Positions 17,503-26,797 of a DNA stretch of 64,000 bases are shown here, piece by piece. The notes under the pieces were generated by a model, which was not told where the DNA came from, did not search any database, and was given only the letters and a program-made list of their open reading frames with translations. The translations under genes were made by a program, and so were the position numbers. The first letter of the stretch is position 1. Every line of letters begins with the position of its first letter. Source of the stretch: Acinetobacter baumannii (GTDB lineage Bacteria; Pseudomonadota; Gammaproteobacteria; Pseudomonadales; Moraxellaceae); contig NZ_JADVOP010000013.1 in the NCBI RefSeq assembly GCF_016508585.1, positions 31,397-95,396 of the forward strand, written 5' to 3'.

Positions 17503-17580
17503 TTAAAAGCTTGTCCCGCTATAGTGAATAGCGATGGTGATTTTGAAATGATTCGAGATCGCTATAGTCAAGCTTTTTAA
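17503..17580. repeat. Long two-tier inverted repeat
   Basis: Outer arms TTAAAAGCTTG (17503-17513) and CAAGCTTTTTAA (17569-17580) are complementary apart from one extra T. Inner arms ATAGCGAT (17528-17535) and ATCGCTAT (17558-17565) are perfect. CTATAG next to each side is self-complementary. The whole 78 bp could fold into one stem with an internal loop. It follows the hydroxyacyl-CoA dehydrogenase gene by 33 bp and may end its transcript, or be a small non-autonomous repeat. Confidence 0.5.
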
Positions 17581-17709
17581 AAAGCGTATCCAGCAAAATA
17601 TAATTTCTGTTGATCAATAGAATCCATGCGATAAATATATTATTGAATGATACCAAGCTTTGATTGCTGCGCTTTAACCCTAAGGTTTAAATAGATTTGT
17701 GTAGAGCGA

Positions 17710-17944
17710 GCCTCACTTTGATCAAGCAATTTTGTTCAACCAGAATCCTGCACTGCAAACCAAGCAAAGCTTTGTTTGCTCGTATACGTCCGTTCGACAT
17801 GATGACATCCATGTTGCTTGATCAGAAAAAGACCATTTAAGAGCCAAAAAATAAAATCAAAAAATTGTAAAAAGCATCAATTTCATTGGAAATCAATGAT
17901 TGAAATCAAATTATAGGTATAAATAATCAGGTGCTTTGACGATA
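17710..17944 (+). repeat. Decayed copy D of the dispersed repeat
   Basis: The segment CACTGCAAA...AAGCAA (17752 onward), a TGACATCCATGTTGC block and the final stretch AATGATTGAAATCAAAT...ATAATCAGGTG-CTTTGACGATA match, in the same order and direction, the second half of copy A (26455-26686). The last 60 bp or so are the best conserved. Confidence 0.5.
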
Positions 17945-18169
17945 TTTAGAAATCAAACAGTTTTATTTGATTTCTCAAGTATCATGCCGCGGTTTAAGTC
18001 TCTATATAGATACATCTGCTTATATTCATTGATTCTAGAATAAAAATTACTGATATGGTCTAAAAGTGAAGGCATCAGGATGGCTGATCATATACAGATC
18101 AGAGCGCAATCTTATGAATCTCAGCACTGGGCATTTGGTTATATAAGCAGTATCTGCTGTTTTCTAATG

Positions 18170-19069
18170 TTATTCATGCCAAGGCTTGTCATTAAATAAT
18201 TGAACAATCCACTCAATAAAGACTTTTTGTTTGGGTGAAAGTAAGTTTTTTGAAGCATAGAGTAAAGACACAGGAAGTGAGGGTACAGGATAGGCTGTTA
18301 AGATTTGATCAAGTTTGCCTTGTGCTATTTGGGAGCGATGGCCATAAAGTGGCACTTGAATAATTCCGAAATGATTAATTGCAGCTGCTGTATAAGTATT
18401 GGCGCCATTTACTTGAATTTTGGTCGCTAAATCAAAGCTTTGAATTTCCTGATCCACACAAAATTCGAGAGGGAGCGATTTTTGTCGAGCAGATGAATAA
18501 AAGCCAACCATAAAATGTGAGTCTAGATCTTTTAAGTTTTGAGGTATGCCATAGCGTTGCAAGTATTGAGGACTGGCCAAGGTGACCTGTTGAATATTGC
18601 CAAGATGCCTAACAATCAGCTCACTGTTGTTGAGCTGACCAATACGAATGACACAATCAATGCCTTCTTTGATGAGATCGACATAGCGATCACCTTCGGA
18701 AATTTGTAGTTGAATTTGAGGAAATTCAGTTAAAAAATCTTGTAATTTGGGCAAAATATAATGGGCTGCGAAAACACCATGTACTGCTATATTCAGCACC
18801 CCTTGAGGTTTTGCATGGAGAAAACCATGGTCTGATTGGTCGATATAATCCAGGATATATTTACAACGCTCATAATAGATTTGCCCCTCGTGAGTCGCGC
18901 TGACTTGTCGTGTAGTACGAAATAATAAACGTGTATTCAATTGCGATTCTAATTGCTTAATTGCATCTGTCAGGGTTGAACGCGGCAGATTTAAAATTTG
19001 TGCAGCTTTCGTAAAACTTTGTTGTTCAAGCACATGTACAAAAACGGACATTGCATTTAATTTATCCAT
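18170..19069 (-). CDS. LysR-family transcriptional regulator
   Basis: The protein has 299 residues from the ATG at 19069 (MDKLNAMSVFVHVLEQQSF), the usual start for the family; a longer in-frame start at 19129 adds 20 unlikely residues. The HTH is in SFTKAAQILNLPRSTLTDAI, followed by an effector domain with the CrgA/AaeR-type pattern (GVLNIAVHGVFAAHYILPKL). It diverges from a short-chain dehydrogenase gene, with about 125 bp between the start codons, and probably regulates it, as many LysR/SDR pairs do. The inducer is unknown. Confidence 0.88.
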   Translation of the reverse strand: MDKLNAMSVFVHVLEQQSFTKAAQILNLPRSTLTDAIKQLESQLNTRLLFRTTRQVSATHEGQIYYERCKYILDYIDQSDHGFLHAKPQGVLNIAVHGVFAAHYILPKLQDFLTEFPQIQLQISEGDRYVDLIKEGIDCVIRIGQLNNSELIVRHLGNIQQVTLASPQYLQRYGIPQNLKDLDSHFMVGFYSSARQKSLPLEFCVDQEIQSFDLATKIQVNGANTYTAAAINHFGIIQVPLYGHRSQIAQGKLDQILTAYPVPSLPVSLLYASKNLLSPKQKVFIEWIVQLFNDKPWHE

Positions 19070-19193
19070 TGCGCATTCCAATTGTTTGTATTTTTCGGAT
19101 AAAGATGTCGAAAACCAAGAGATTATCATGTTTTAAATGAACAGTATCATACAACTGATCAATACGTATATTTCATCAGAACAGGTCATTACG

Positions 19194-19946
19194 ATGCATA
19201 CAGTCAATCACATACAGCATGAAAAAGTCATTCTTATTACGGGAGCTTCAAGAGGAATCGGAGCGTTTACAGCAGGTTTATTGGCACAACAAGGGCATAA
19301 GATCATTATCAACTATGCCAACAATGATCAAGAAGCACAGAATGTTTTGAATAATATCCAAGCTATGGGGGGTACGGTCAGTCTATTTAAAGCTGATATC
19401 AGTCATTCCGGTGAAGTTACTGCGCTTTTTGATTATGCAATCCAGACCTATGGTCGTTTGGATATTCTGATCAATAATGCCGGAATCATGAAACTCGCTA
19501 AGATTGAGCAAGTCGATGATGAAAGTATTGATCAAATTTTAGCAATTAATCTCAAAGGCTCACTTTATACTATGCGTGAAGCCGCCAAAAGATTAGAAAA
19601 GGGCGGTAAAATTATTAATTTATCCAGCAGTGTGATCGGGATGAAACTAGAAGGTTATGGCATCTATACTGCTTCAAAAGCTGCGATTGAAGCCTTGACT
19701 GCAATCTTGGCTAAAGAGTTAAGAGGCAAAAATATTACGGTGAATGCCATTGCACCGGGACCTACTGCAACAGAACTTTTTTTAGAAGGCAAGAGTGCTG
19801 AAGTTATTGCAAGTTTAACAAAAGCTTCGCCCTTAGAGCGTTTAGGCGCTGTAGAAGATATTGCCGCAGTGCTGGATTTTGCTGTTAATGAAGCAAGTAA
19901 TTGGGTCAATGCACAAGTACTTCGGGTAAATGGTGGGATTGTTTAA
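19194..19946 (+). CDS. Short-chain dehydrogenase/reductase
   Basis: A 250-residue classical SDR with the NAD(P)-binding TGASRGIG at 16-23, NNAG at 95-98, catalytic S145 region (LSSSV) and Y158-x3-K162 (YTASK). The arginine in ASRG next to the glycine motif favours NADPH. It resembles FabG-like 3-oxoacyl reductases of secondary metabolism rather than the fatty acid synthesis enzyme. The ATG at 19194 gives the normal length; a frame from 19137 adds 19 residues that overlap the promoter of the divergent LysR gene. The substrate is unknown. Confidence 0.85.
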   Translation: MHTVNHIQHEKVILITGASRGIGAFTAGLLAQQGHKIIINYANNDQEAQNVLNNIQAMGGTVSLFKADISHSGEVTALFDYAIQTYGRLDILINNAGIMKLAKIEQVDDESIDQILAINLKGSLYTMREAAKRLEKGGKIINLSSSVIGMKLEGYGIYTASKAAIEALTAILAKELRGKNITVNAIAPGPTATELFLEGKSAEVIASLTKASPLERLGAVEDIAAVLDFAVNEASNWVNAQVLRVNGGIV

Positions 19947-20044
19947 TCTACTCAAAAAAACCAAAGGGCTATAGCCGATAATGAGATAATGGGTTGGATA
20001 TAGTCCTATATTGCATGATCAAATTGAATGCTAAAGAAGCGGTA

Positions 20045-21391
20045 TTACCCTGTATTGTTTAAAGTATGTGCCTGAGCCAAATAATTTTCCATTTCCTCAT
20101 TCGGAACCATACCTCCTCCAGTTCCCCAAACAATATGATTGGCATTTTTTAATTGTTTTTGGCTAAGCTGATGGAGTGTTGCATAGTCTTGGGACTGATG
20201 GATCAAAACTGGTCCAAGCATACCTGCCAGTGCAGAAGGTTCCAATTTCAGTTGTTCAGAATCATTAAGCATTCCTAATAATAAATACATGCTTTCATCG
20301 CTCAATGTATAGAACCCATCCAGCAATCGTTGCATGGCCCGTCCAACAAAACCGGATGCTCGTCCAACAGCAAGACCATCAGCGGCAGTGATATTATCAA
20401 TTCCTAAGTCTTGAACAGAAATTTCATCATGTAATCCCGTCGCGACACCCAGTAGCATGCATGGTGAATGGGTCGGCTCAGCAAAAATGCAATGTACATG
20501 ATCACCAAACGCCATTTTTAAACCAAATGCGACACCACCTGGACCTCCACCGACACCACAGGGTAAATAGACAAATAGTGGATGTTCTTGGTCTACTCGA
20601 ATATTTTTTTCATCTAATTGCTGTTTTAAGCGTTGTCCTGCAACGGAATAGCCTAAAAAAAGTGTTTGAGAGTTTTCATCATCAATAAAAAAACAATTTG
20701 GATTGTTCTGCGCTGATTTTCGACCTTGCTCGACTGCGACACCATAGTCTTCGGCATATTCAATGACGGTGACATTGTGCGCACGTAATTTGTCTTTTTT
20801 CCATTGGCGTGCGTCTGCTGACATATGTACAGTCACATCGAAACCAAGTTGCGCACTCATGATTCCAATCGAAAGCCCCAGATTTCCTGTAGATCCGACA
20901 GCAATACTGTACTGGTTGAAAAAGGATTTAAATGCTGGGCTGTCCAGTTTCATATAGTGATCTTCAAGCGACAATAATCCTGCTTGAATGGCAAGTTTTT
21001 CAGCATGGTAAAGCACTTCATAAATCCCACCTCGCGCTTTAATCGAACCCGAAATCGGAAGGTGACTGTCTTTTTTCAGCCAGAGTTGTCCCTGTATTGA
21101 TTGTCCAAAATGTTGTTCTAAGCGTTGCTGCATATTTGCAATGCTGACCAATTCTGACTCTATGATGCCTTTGGACGATTTTGTTTCTGGAAAGACAGAC
21201 ATCAAATAAGGGGCAAAACGAGTTAGACGTTGACTGGCATCTTCTATATCCTTTTGCCCAAGTCCTACATAAGGTAGTCCATCTGTAAGTGATGTAAAAT
21301 TTGGATTGAACCACACTGTTTCTTTTAATGAGATGAGATCAGCCACGATAGGATATCGAGCGATTAATTGCTGAATATGTTGAGCATCCAT
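20045..21391 (-). CDS. dsdA: D-serine dehydratase
   Basis: A 448-residue PLP enzyme, close to the 442 residues of E. coli DsdA. The PLP-binding lysine is K118 in SGSIKARGG, the same number as in E. coli, and the glycine-rich phosphate loop GVGGGPGG is at about residues 278-285. It converts D-serine to pyruvate and ammonia, relieving D-serine toxicity. The ATG at 21391 (MDAQHIQQL) is preferred over the one at 21418. A LysR gene diverges from it, as in the dsdC-dsdA arrangement. No DsdX-type permease is adjacent. Confidence 0.92.
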   Translation of the reverse strand: MDAQHIQQLIARYPIVADLISLKETVWFNPNFTSLTDGLPYVGLGQKDIEDASQRLTRFAPYLMSVFPETKSSKGIIESELVSIANMQQRLEQHFGQSIQGQLWLKKDSHLPISGSIKARGGIYEVLYHAEKLAIQAGLLSLEDHYMKLDSPAFKSFFNQYSIAVGSTGNLGLSIGIMSAQLGFDVTVHMSADARQWKKDKLRAHNVTVIEYAEDYGVAVEQGRKSAQNNPNCFFIDDENSQTLFLGYSVAGQRLKQQLDEKNIRVDQEHPLFVYLPCGVGGGPGGVAFGLKMAFGDHVHCIFAEPTHSPCMLLGVATGLHDEISVQDLGIDNITAADGLAVGRASGFVGRAMQRLLDGFYTLSDESMYLLLGMLNDSEQLKLEPSALAGMLGPVLIHQSQDYATLHQLSQKQLKNANHIVWGTGGGMVPNEEMENYLAQAHTLNNTG

Positions 21392-21777
21392 AAAAATATT
21401 CCTGAGTGCTGAGATCATCTGTGCAAATCGCCATAGATCAGTCGATAGTGTTAATCATTTTGCCGTAACTTTGAAATTGCTTACGCAGCATGTGCCTTTA
21501 TGCCCAAAGTTTGAGGATTGATGTATTGAAATTAAATTTGAAAAATCTGTCAAACGAAGAAATTTGATCCATGCATTAAACTCATTCATGTGAAAAGAAT
21601 GCACTGATGCTTGCTATGGCTGATCATTGCAGGAGTCATTAAAAATACTTCTCTTCATGCAATCTAAAAAGATTCCTCCTATATTTAGATTCTAAATAAA
21701 TGGGGCATGATCAAGATCGGCAATCCAACAGGATGAACAATTGAATAGACGTTTATTCAAGCTCTAAAGGTAAATGT
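21392..21777. promoter_or_regulatory. Divergent dsdA-dsdC-like promoter region
   Basis: 386 bp between two divergent genes, with no gene inside. Both promoters and the regulator binding site should lie here, but I could not pick out a convincing T-N11-A operator by eye. Confidence 0.45.
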
Positions 21778-22707
21778 ATGAACAGCACCTATAAAAACCT
21801 GACAGGTTTGCAGCTTTCAAAGCTGTATACTTTCGAAGTTGCAGCAAGACATGAGTCCTTTGCTTTAGCCGCAGAAGAACTTTTTATAACGCCCGGTGCA
21901 GTCAGTCACCAAATTAATTTGTTAGAAAAAGAACTTGAAATCAAACTTTTTTTACGCCTACACCGTAAAGTGAGGCTCACACCTGAAGGCACTCGTATTC
22001 TTGAAGCTTTACAGTCTTCCCTAGATTTATTAAATACTGAAATCAATGCATTGAAAAATCAATCATTGGTTGGTCCTTTAACCTTATATGCAAGACCATC
22101 AATCGCACAGTGTTGGTTATTACCCCATTTGCCTGATTTTATACAACGTTATCCGTATATTGAGCTCACTGTTTTGACGGGCAATGAAAATGTAAATTTT
22201 CAGCGAGCTGGAATTAATCTTGCCTTATATTTTGACCATCAACCTTCTCATCAACTTAATTATCAATATTTGATGGATGAATCAATTGTCCCTGTCTGTA
22301 GTCCTGAGTATGCTAAAAAGATTGGACTTAACAATAACTTAAGTAATTTAGAATATTGTACATTATTGCATGATTGTCAGGCATGGAGTCATGGTACGGG
22401 AACAGGTGAATGGAATAGCTGGGCACAACATTTTCAAGTCAATATAGAACATCTATTTCAATTAAGTTTCGATCGTTCTGAGCTTGCATTGACGGCTGCA
22501 AAAAATCATCTGGGAATGGCTATGGGTCGAAAAAAATTAATTGAAAATGATATAAAAAATGGTGCACTGATCATGCCATTTCAACACATGGAGTTGAAAT
22601 GTGAACAACATTATTATCTCGTTTCATTAAAGAATAATGAATTACCCAAAGTCAAAGCGTTTAGTGATTGGTTATTAGAGCTTGTGAAAAAAGAATCAAT
22701 CAATTGA
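21778..22707 (+). CDS. dsdC: LysR-family regulator, DsdC-like
   Basis: A 309-residue LysR protein. Its HTH region (SKLYTFEVAARHESFALAAEELFITPGAVSHQI, residues about 14-46) has the FxLAAEELxxTPGAVSHQ pattern shared by DsdC and GcvA. The effector domain follows. Placement divergent from dsdA strongly suggests it activates dsdA in response to D-serine. GcvA-like regulators share the HTH pattern, so the name rests mainly on position. Confidence 0.75.
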   Translation: MNSTYKNLTGLQLSKLYTFEVAARHESFALAAEELFITPGAVSHQINLLEKELEIKLFLRLHRKVRLTPEGTRILEALQSSLDLLNTEINALKNQSLVGPLTLYARPSIAQCWLLPHLPDFIQRYPYIELTVLTGNENVNFQRAGINLALYFDHQPSHQLNYQYLMDESIVPVCSPEYAKKIGLNNNLSNLEYCTLLHDCQAWSHGTGTGEWNSWAQHFQVNIEHLFQLSFDRSELALTAAKNHLGMAMGRKKLIENDIKNGALIMPFQHMELKCEQHYYLVSLKNNELPKVKAFSDWLLELVKKESIN

Positions 22708-22974
22708 AAAACATCGAGCAGAAAATTTGAATTCGCGCCAAGCAATTTTATTGTTATTACACTTTGGATTCATCAGCAATACTGTTTAAATCACTGAAAA
22801 TATGTTGCTTTTAGATACTGTGGACATGTTTTTTTATTGTTTAAATCATGATGATTGTGTTTAATTTATTTTAAATAAAATATTGTTTTGTTTAGTATTG
22901 GTGAATGGTTGAAATGAAAAAAATGAGTGATTTATATTTTTTTTGAAGGTCAAGCATAAAAAAATCATATTGTA

Positions 22975-22999
22975 AATAATAATCTAATTGATTATTATT
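22975..22999. promoter_or_regulatory. Perfect inverted repeat, possible distal Fur site
   Basis: AATAATAATC (22975-22984) and GATTATTATT (22990-22999) are exact inverted copies around a 5-bp centre. The right arm with the next bases, GATTATTATTCTCATTTAT, matches 13 of 19 positions of the Fur consensus by my count. Confidence 0.45.
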
Positions 23000-23079
23000 C
23001 TCATTTATTAAGTTGTGTGTACATTTGTAATTTGTATAACGTTATGTTTTTACGATGGGATAAAGCAAAAATACATACA

Positions 23080-23098
23080 GTTAATGATTATCAATATC
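23080..23098 (+). promoter_or_regulatory. Fur box upstream of the TonB receptor
   Basis: GTTAATGATTATCAATATC matches 17 of 19 positions of the classical Fur consensus GATAATGATTATCATTATC by my count. It ends 23 bp before the receptor start at 23122, so Fur-Fe2+ bound here should repress the gene when iron is plentiful. Confidence 0.7.
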
Positions 23099-23121
23099 AT
23101 TTAATAAAAGGCATCTCGCTC

Positions 23122-25392
23122 ATGAAAGTACATCCTTTTGAACTCTATCAAACTACTCAGTCGAACCGTTTGGGCTTAAAACTGCGTTATTTATCACTCT
23201 GCCTGTTTACATTGATGGCAGCAGGCACGAGTTCAGGAGGCCATGCAGAAGAAAACAGTTCGGAAAAAACTAAATCTGATCCTCAATATAATTCCCTAGC
23301 CACGATTACGGTTTATGCGCAGTATGAAAATGATGCGCCTGTTAGCCGCACCTCCATCAGTCGAGACAATATGGATAAAACCGGTGTAACGGATATGGCA
23401 AGTATTGTGAAATATTTGCCATTGGTGAATGCACCATTTTCCGTTGGCGGTGGGGGGACATTTTTTGATGGCACTGGAACAAGCAGCTATAACATTCGTG
23501 GTATCGATGCAAATAGAATTGGTTTGGATGTCGATGGCATTGACTTGGCAGATGCAACCGTTAGTAGTTATGTACCACCAAAGAGTATGAGCAGACGTGG
23601 CGCCGGTCGAGATTATATTGAACCGGAAATGTTTAGCACGGTAGATATTGTTTCAGGCACGACAGATGTTTCCACAGATGGTATTGGAGGGCGAGTTTCA
23701 TTTAAAAATAAATCACCAGAAGACTATTTGGTAGATGGAAAAACAGTCGCAGGCACTGTAAAAGCAGGCTACAGTTCTGCGGACCAAGCGTGGTTATCAT
23801 CGGTCACTGGGGCTGTTGGTCACGATGATGTCCAAGGACTTGTCGCCTATGCCCATCGTAAAGGGAATGAAACCAAGCCAAACTCAAAAACACCTGCATT
23901 CCCATCAGACTGGACTTCAGATGCAGTGCTAACACGTTTATTGTGGAATTTATCAGATCAACATCAACTTAATTTTACCGCAGATTATTATCAGAAAAAA
24001 ACGGATACCAAAGATATTGCTGCAAACTTATTTTCTAATTTTAAAAGTGATGCTAAACAGCATCAAGCTATTGATCGAACACAATTCAGTATCCAGCATA
24101 CCTACAGACCCAATGATTTTCTGATGTTTGATCAGTTGAACAGCAAAATATGGTATCAGCAATCGAATAACGATACTGCAACAACCTTTATGAACAGTGC
24201 CACGGTTGCACGTGATTTTTCAACAACTTATAAAGAGAAAAATATCGGCTTAAAAGTTGAGGCTAAAAAAGAGTTTAAAAATCAGAAACTAAAATATGGT
24301 ATTGCCGCAGATAAGAAAGAATATGCAAGTACTAAAGTTGATTTACGTAATGGTCAAACAATTTCAACCATCTATCAAGGTGGCTATCTCTTAAACTCTG
24401 AACTGAAACGTTACTCTGCTTATGCATCAGACGAGTTTAATTTCGATGTACTGGGACGTGATTTAATTTTAACGCCTGCTGTCCGTGTTGAACGGCAAGA
24501 ATTTAGACCTGAGATCACATCTTATAGTGATGTTCAGGCGAAGGACTATAATTATGTTTCTCCGAGCTTTTCAGCCAGCTATCAATTCACGCCTAATAAT
24601 TACAGCTATTTAAAATATTCGAGAGGTAACCGTATTCCATCTCCAACAGAAATTGGCGGGGTTTACCAAACCACGCCTGGAAATCCGAGTTATATCGTCA
24701 TTGGTAATTCTAACTTGAAAAAAGAAAGCAGTGATGCATTTGAACTAGGTTTAAGAAATACATCAATTGATGGAATCAAATTTGATCTGACAGGATTTTA
24801 TACCAAATACAAAGATTTTATTGATTACTACAATTATGGAACAACGCCACAATTTCCTTATGGTTACTACAGAGCTGAGAATCTCGCTGATGCACAGATT
24901 TGGGGAGCAGAACTTTCCACGCGAATTGATTTAGGCCAATTTATTTCTAGTTCCGATGGTTATAGTTTGGCAGTGGTCGCAGGTAAGAGCAAAGGATCTG
25001 CAAAAAACAAAAATGGCGGCAAAAGTGGAGTGAATTCAGTTCAACCCGAAAAGGGAAGCCTGACGTTTGCCTATGATGATCCGAATAAAGTATTTGGTTT
25101 GGGGATGACGGCTACAGCGGTTGGCGGAAGAATAGCAACCCAGGACGTCACGTCTTATCAAGATAACATTAAATATCAGAATGTCGCTGGTTATACCGTT
25201 TTTGATTTGTCTGCCTATTGGAACGTCAATACGTTCACCAAGCTTAATGTGGCATTCAATAATATCTTTGACAAGACTTATTGGGACTATGCAGCAGTCG
25301 GTACGATTACTGGAGCAAATCAGACAAGTATCATCGACCGTGCTGCAGAACCCGGTCGTAATATTGTCGCAAGTATTGAATTTAAATACTAA
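23122..25392 (+). CDS. TonB-dependent outer-membrane receptor (heme/transferrin-receptor type)
   Basis: A 756-residue receptor from the ATG at 23122. The signal peptide includes LSLCLFTLMAAG and is probably cleaved near GGHA-EE (about residue 42). The plug domain follows (ITVYAQYENDAPVSRTSIS; YNIRGIDANRIGLDVDGIDLAD), with the long acidic segment RDYIEPEMFSTVDIVSG typical of the hemoglobin/transferrin/lactoferrin receptor group. A 22-stranded barrel ends in the aromatic C-terminus IEFKY. The ligand is not certain: heme protein, heme or a siderophore. A good Fur box supports a role in iron uptake. The EF-hand protein gene 74 nt downstream is probably in the same transcript. Confidence 0.85.
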   Translation: MKVHPFELYQTTQSNRLGLKLRYLSLCLFTLMAAGTSSGGHAEENSSEKTKSDPQYNSLATITVYAQYENDAPVSRTSISRDNMDKTGVTDMASIVKYLPLVNAPFSVGGGGTFFDGTGTSSYNIRGIDANRIGLDVDGIDLADATVSSYVPPKSMSRRGAGRDYIEPEMFSTVDIVSGTTDVSTDGIGGRVSFKNKSPEDYLVDGKTVAGTVKAGYSSADQAWLSSVTGAVGHDDVQGLVAYAHRKGNETKPNSKTPAFPSDWTSDAVLTRLLWNLSDQHQLNFTADYYQKKTDTKDIAANLFSNFKSDAKQHQAIDRTQFSIQHTYRPNDFLMFDQLNSKIWYQQSNNDTATTFMNSATVARDFSTTYKEKNIGLKVEAKKEFKNQKLKYGIAADKKEYASTKVDLRNGQTISTIYQGGYLLNSELKRYSAYASDEFNFDVLGRDLILTPAVRVERQEFRPEITSYSDVQAKDYNYVSPSFSASYQFTPNNYSYLKYSRGNRIPSPTEIGGVYQTTPGNPSYIVIGNSNLKKESSDAFELGLRNTSIDGIKFDLTGFYTKYKDFIDYYNYGTTPQFPYGYYRAENLADAQIWGAELSTRIDLGQFISSSDGYSLAVVAGKSKGSAKNKNGGKSGVNSVQPEKGSLTFAYDDPNKVFGLGMTATAVGGRIATQDVTSYQDNIKYQNVAGYTVFDLSAYWNVNTFTKLNVAFNNIFDKTYWDYAAVGTITGANQTSIIDRAAEPGRNIVASIEFKY

Positions 25393-25466
25393 TTTTTTCA
25401 TCAACTGCGAGCAAGATTTTTTTAATCGAGTAAATTTAAATCTAGAAAGTATCTGTATCTAAGGAA

Positions 25467-26276
25467 ATGAACATGAAAAAATTGGCACTCTTGATTGTAA
25501 CTCTCACAGCAATGACCAGTCCCGTATCAACGATTGCTGAAACAGCAGCACAGACGAATGTTTACCAACAGGCATATGCCTTGTATATGCTTTATCATCC
25601 GAGTAAAAAAGATCAAGCAAGTCCAAGTTTGAGTAAACAATATTCTCAAGACTATGCTGAATTATTCAAGGGAAATAAAAAGGTGACACAACAGCAGTTT
25701 GTTCAATTTGAGCAGGCACGTTTAGAGCCTCTCCTTAAACAGCGTCGAGAAATGTCTGAAAAACAGGCACATATACGTTTTGGTATTCTGGATAATAATA
25801 AGGATAAAAAATTGACCTTAAAAGAGTTCCAAGAAACGGGTTTAAAAACTTTTAATGAGTTTGACAAGAATCAGGATGGTTTGGTCAATGCTGAAGATGC
25901 CAAACTCTCGGGTAAAAACAATACAACCCATGACGGTTTCCGAATGAAATTACCCATTTCAATGCCTATGCCGAGCAATACGCAAGAATTCATTGCACAA
26001 TATGGTCAAGGAAAAAGCTACGTTACGCTTGGTGATTACTTGACGGCACGAGACAAACAATATTTCGCAACAGATGCCAACGGTGATCATATCGTGACTG
26101 AGAAGGAATATGTCGATGAGTTTATGCAACGCTTTGACCAAAATATAGCATCAGGAAAAATTAAAATGCAGGAAAACGCTGCTCAACAATTCCAAGTAAT
26201 CAGTCAAGGCAAAACCAGTATCCGAATGACCGATCTTCAACAGTTTGCTAAAAAACTGGATCAAGTAGCAAAGTAA
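25467..26276 (+). CDS. Secreted EF-hand calcium-binding protein
   Basis: The protein has 269 residues. The N-terminal signal peptide (KKLALLIVTLTAMTSPVSTIA-E, cleavage near 24) sends it to the periplasm. Three EF-hand loops with correct Asp spacing are visible: D109-N-N-K-D-K (to E120), D133-K-N-Q-D-G (to D144) and D203-A-N-G-D-H (to E214). It lies 74 nt after the TonB receptor and probably shares its Fur-controlled transcript. Possible roles are a periplasmic or surface partner of the receptor, or calcium-dependent folding; both are guesses. ATG codons at 25467 and 25473 are both usable; the ribosome binding site AAGGAA favours 25467. Confidence 0.8.
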   Translation: MNMKKLALLIVTLTAMTSPVSTIAETAAQTNVYQQAYALYMLYHPSKKDQASPSLSKQYSQDYAELFKGNKKVTQQQFVQFEQARLEPLLKQRREMSEKQAHIRFGILDNNKDKKLTLKEFQETGLKTFNEFDKNQDGLVNAEDAKLSGKNNTTHDGFRMKLPISMPMPSNTQEFIAQYGQGKSYVTLGDYLTARDKQYFATDANGDHIVTEKEYVDEFMQRFDQNIASGKIKMQENAAQQFQVISQGKTSIRMTDLQQFAKKLDQVAK

Positions 26277-26797
26277 TGATTCATCTGACTTCGATGCAAC
26301 CATATCGTTAAGCTGTTGAAAAAATCTTGGCGGAGTATGGCTAATTTTTCACTCAATTTTAGAATCAGCCTGTGGCTAACCCTATCTTTCTTTCGGGACG
26401 AGGAGCGAAGCTCCTCAAGGGGAACTATCATGCGCAGTCACATCGCTGTTCACTGCAAAACTCGTCAACCGCAAGCAACACATTTAATCCTTTGTTTTTG
26501 TTGATATCTGGCTGCTCAATAGGGTGACATTCGTGTCGCCTCAGGCTAGAAAAACCAGTGATGATTCAAAAGGACGAAATAAATGAATCCCCAAATCTTC
26601 TCACAATTTGTACAAAAGCATAAAATTCATTGAACATGAATGATTGAAATCAAATCACGCGCATGCATAATCAGGTGTTTGACGATAGATATTCAACATT
26701 CTGAAACAATGGGATATGACACTTTTGATTGAAATATAAAGAATAAGTGAATAGAACATTATGCTTTACAACACTCTGCCTTTTGTCTATTGCACTT
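26277..26797. other. Intergenic region, 521 bp, filled mostly by the dispersed repeat
   Basis: Between the convergent EF-hand and sulfatase-activating genes. Positions 26290-26686 hold copy A of the dispersed repeat; the remaining 110 bp show nothing recognisable. A 62-codon open frame at 26316 lies within the repeat and has no coding character. Confidence 0.6.
26290..26686 (+). repeat. Dispersed non-coding repeat, copy A
   Basis: The first part (26290-26489) matches copy B at 57276-57470 in opposite orientation over about 200 bp. Shared anchors are TTCGATGCAACCA, ATCAGCCTG-GGCT, GGAGCGAAGCTCC, TGCGCAG-----ATCGCTG, CTGCAAAACTCGTCAACC (C/T variants) and AGCAACA-ATTTAATC. The second part (about 26455-26686) matches copy D at 17710-17944 in the same orientation. 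It has a central perfect hairpin: GAGGAGC (26400-26406), GAA loop, GCTCCTC (26410-26416). No transposase and no conserved open frame are present. Confidence 0.7.

Larger units (their letters stand above)
17471..18169. other. Intergenic region of 699 bp between convergent genes
   Basis: No gene is seen. It contains a long two-tier inverted repeat at 17503-17580 and, from about 17710 to 17944, a decayed copy of the dispersed repeat described at 26290. The remainder is AT-rich without recognisable signals. Confidence 0.5.
22708..23121. other. Promoter region of the TonB receptor, 414 bp
   Basis: Very AT-rich and without a gene. It contains two Fur-like sites (22975-22999 and 23080-23098), described separately. 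An open frame starting at 23017 runs through the second site and is not the true start of the receptor. Confidence 0.55.

Noticed and set aside
23017..23121. Earlier start for the TonB receptor
   Set aside because: The extra N-terminus would contain the Fur box and give no normal signal peptide.
26316..26504. 62-codon open frame in the intergenic repeat
   Set aside because: It lies in the dispersed repeat; copy B does not keep the frame, so it is not a gene.
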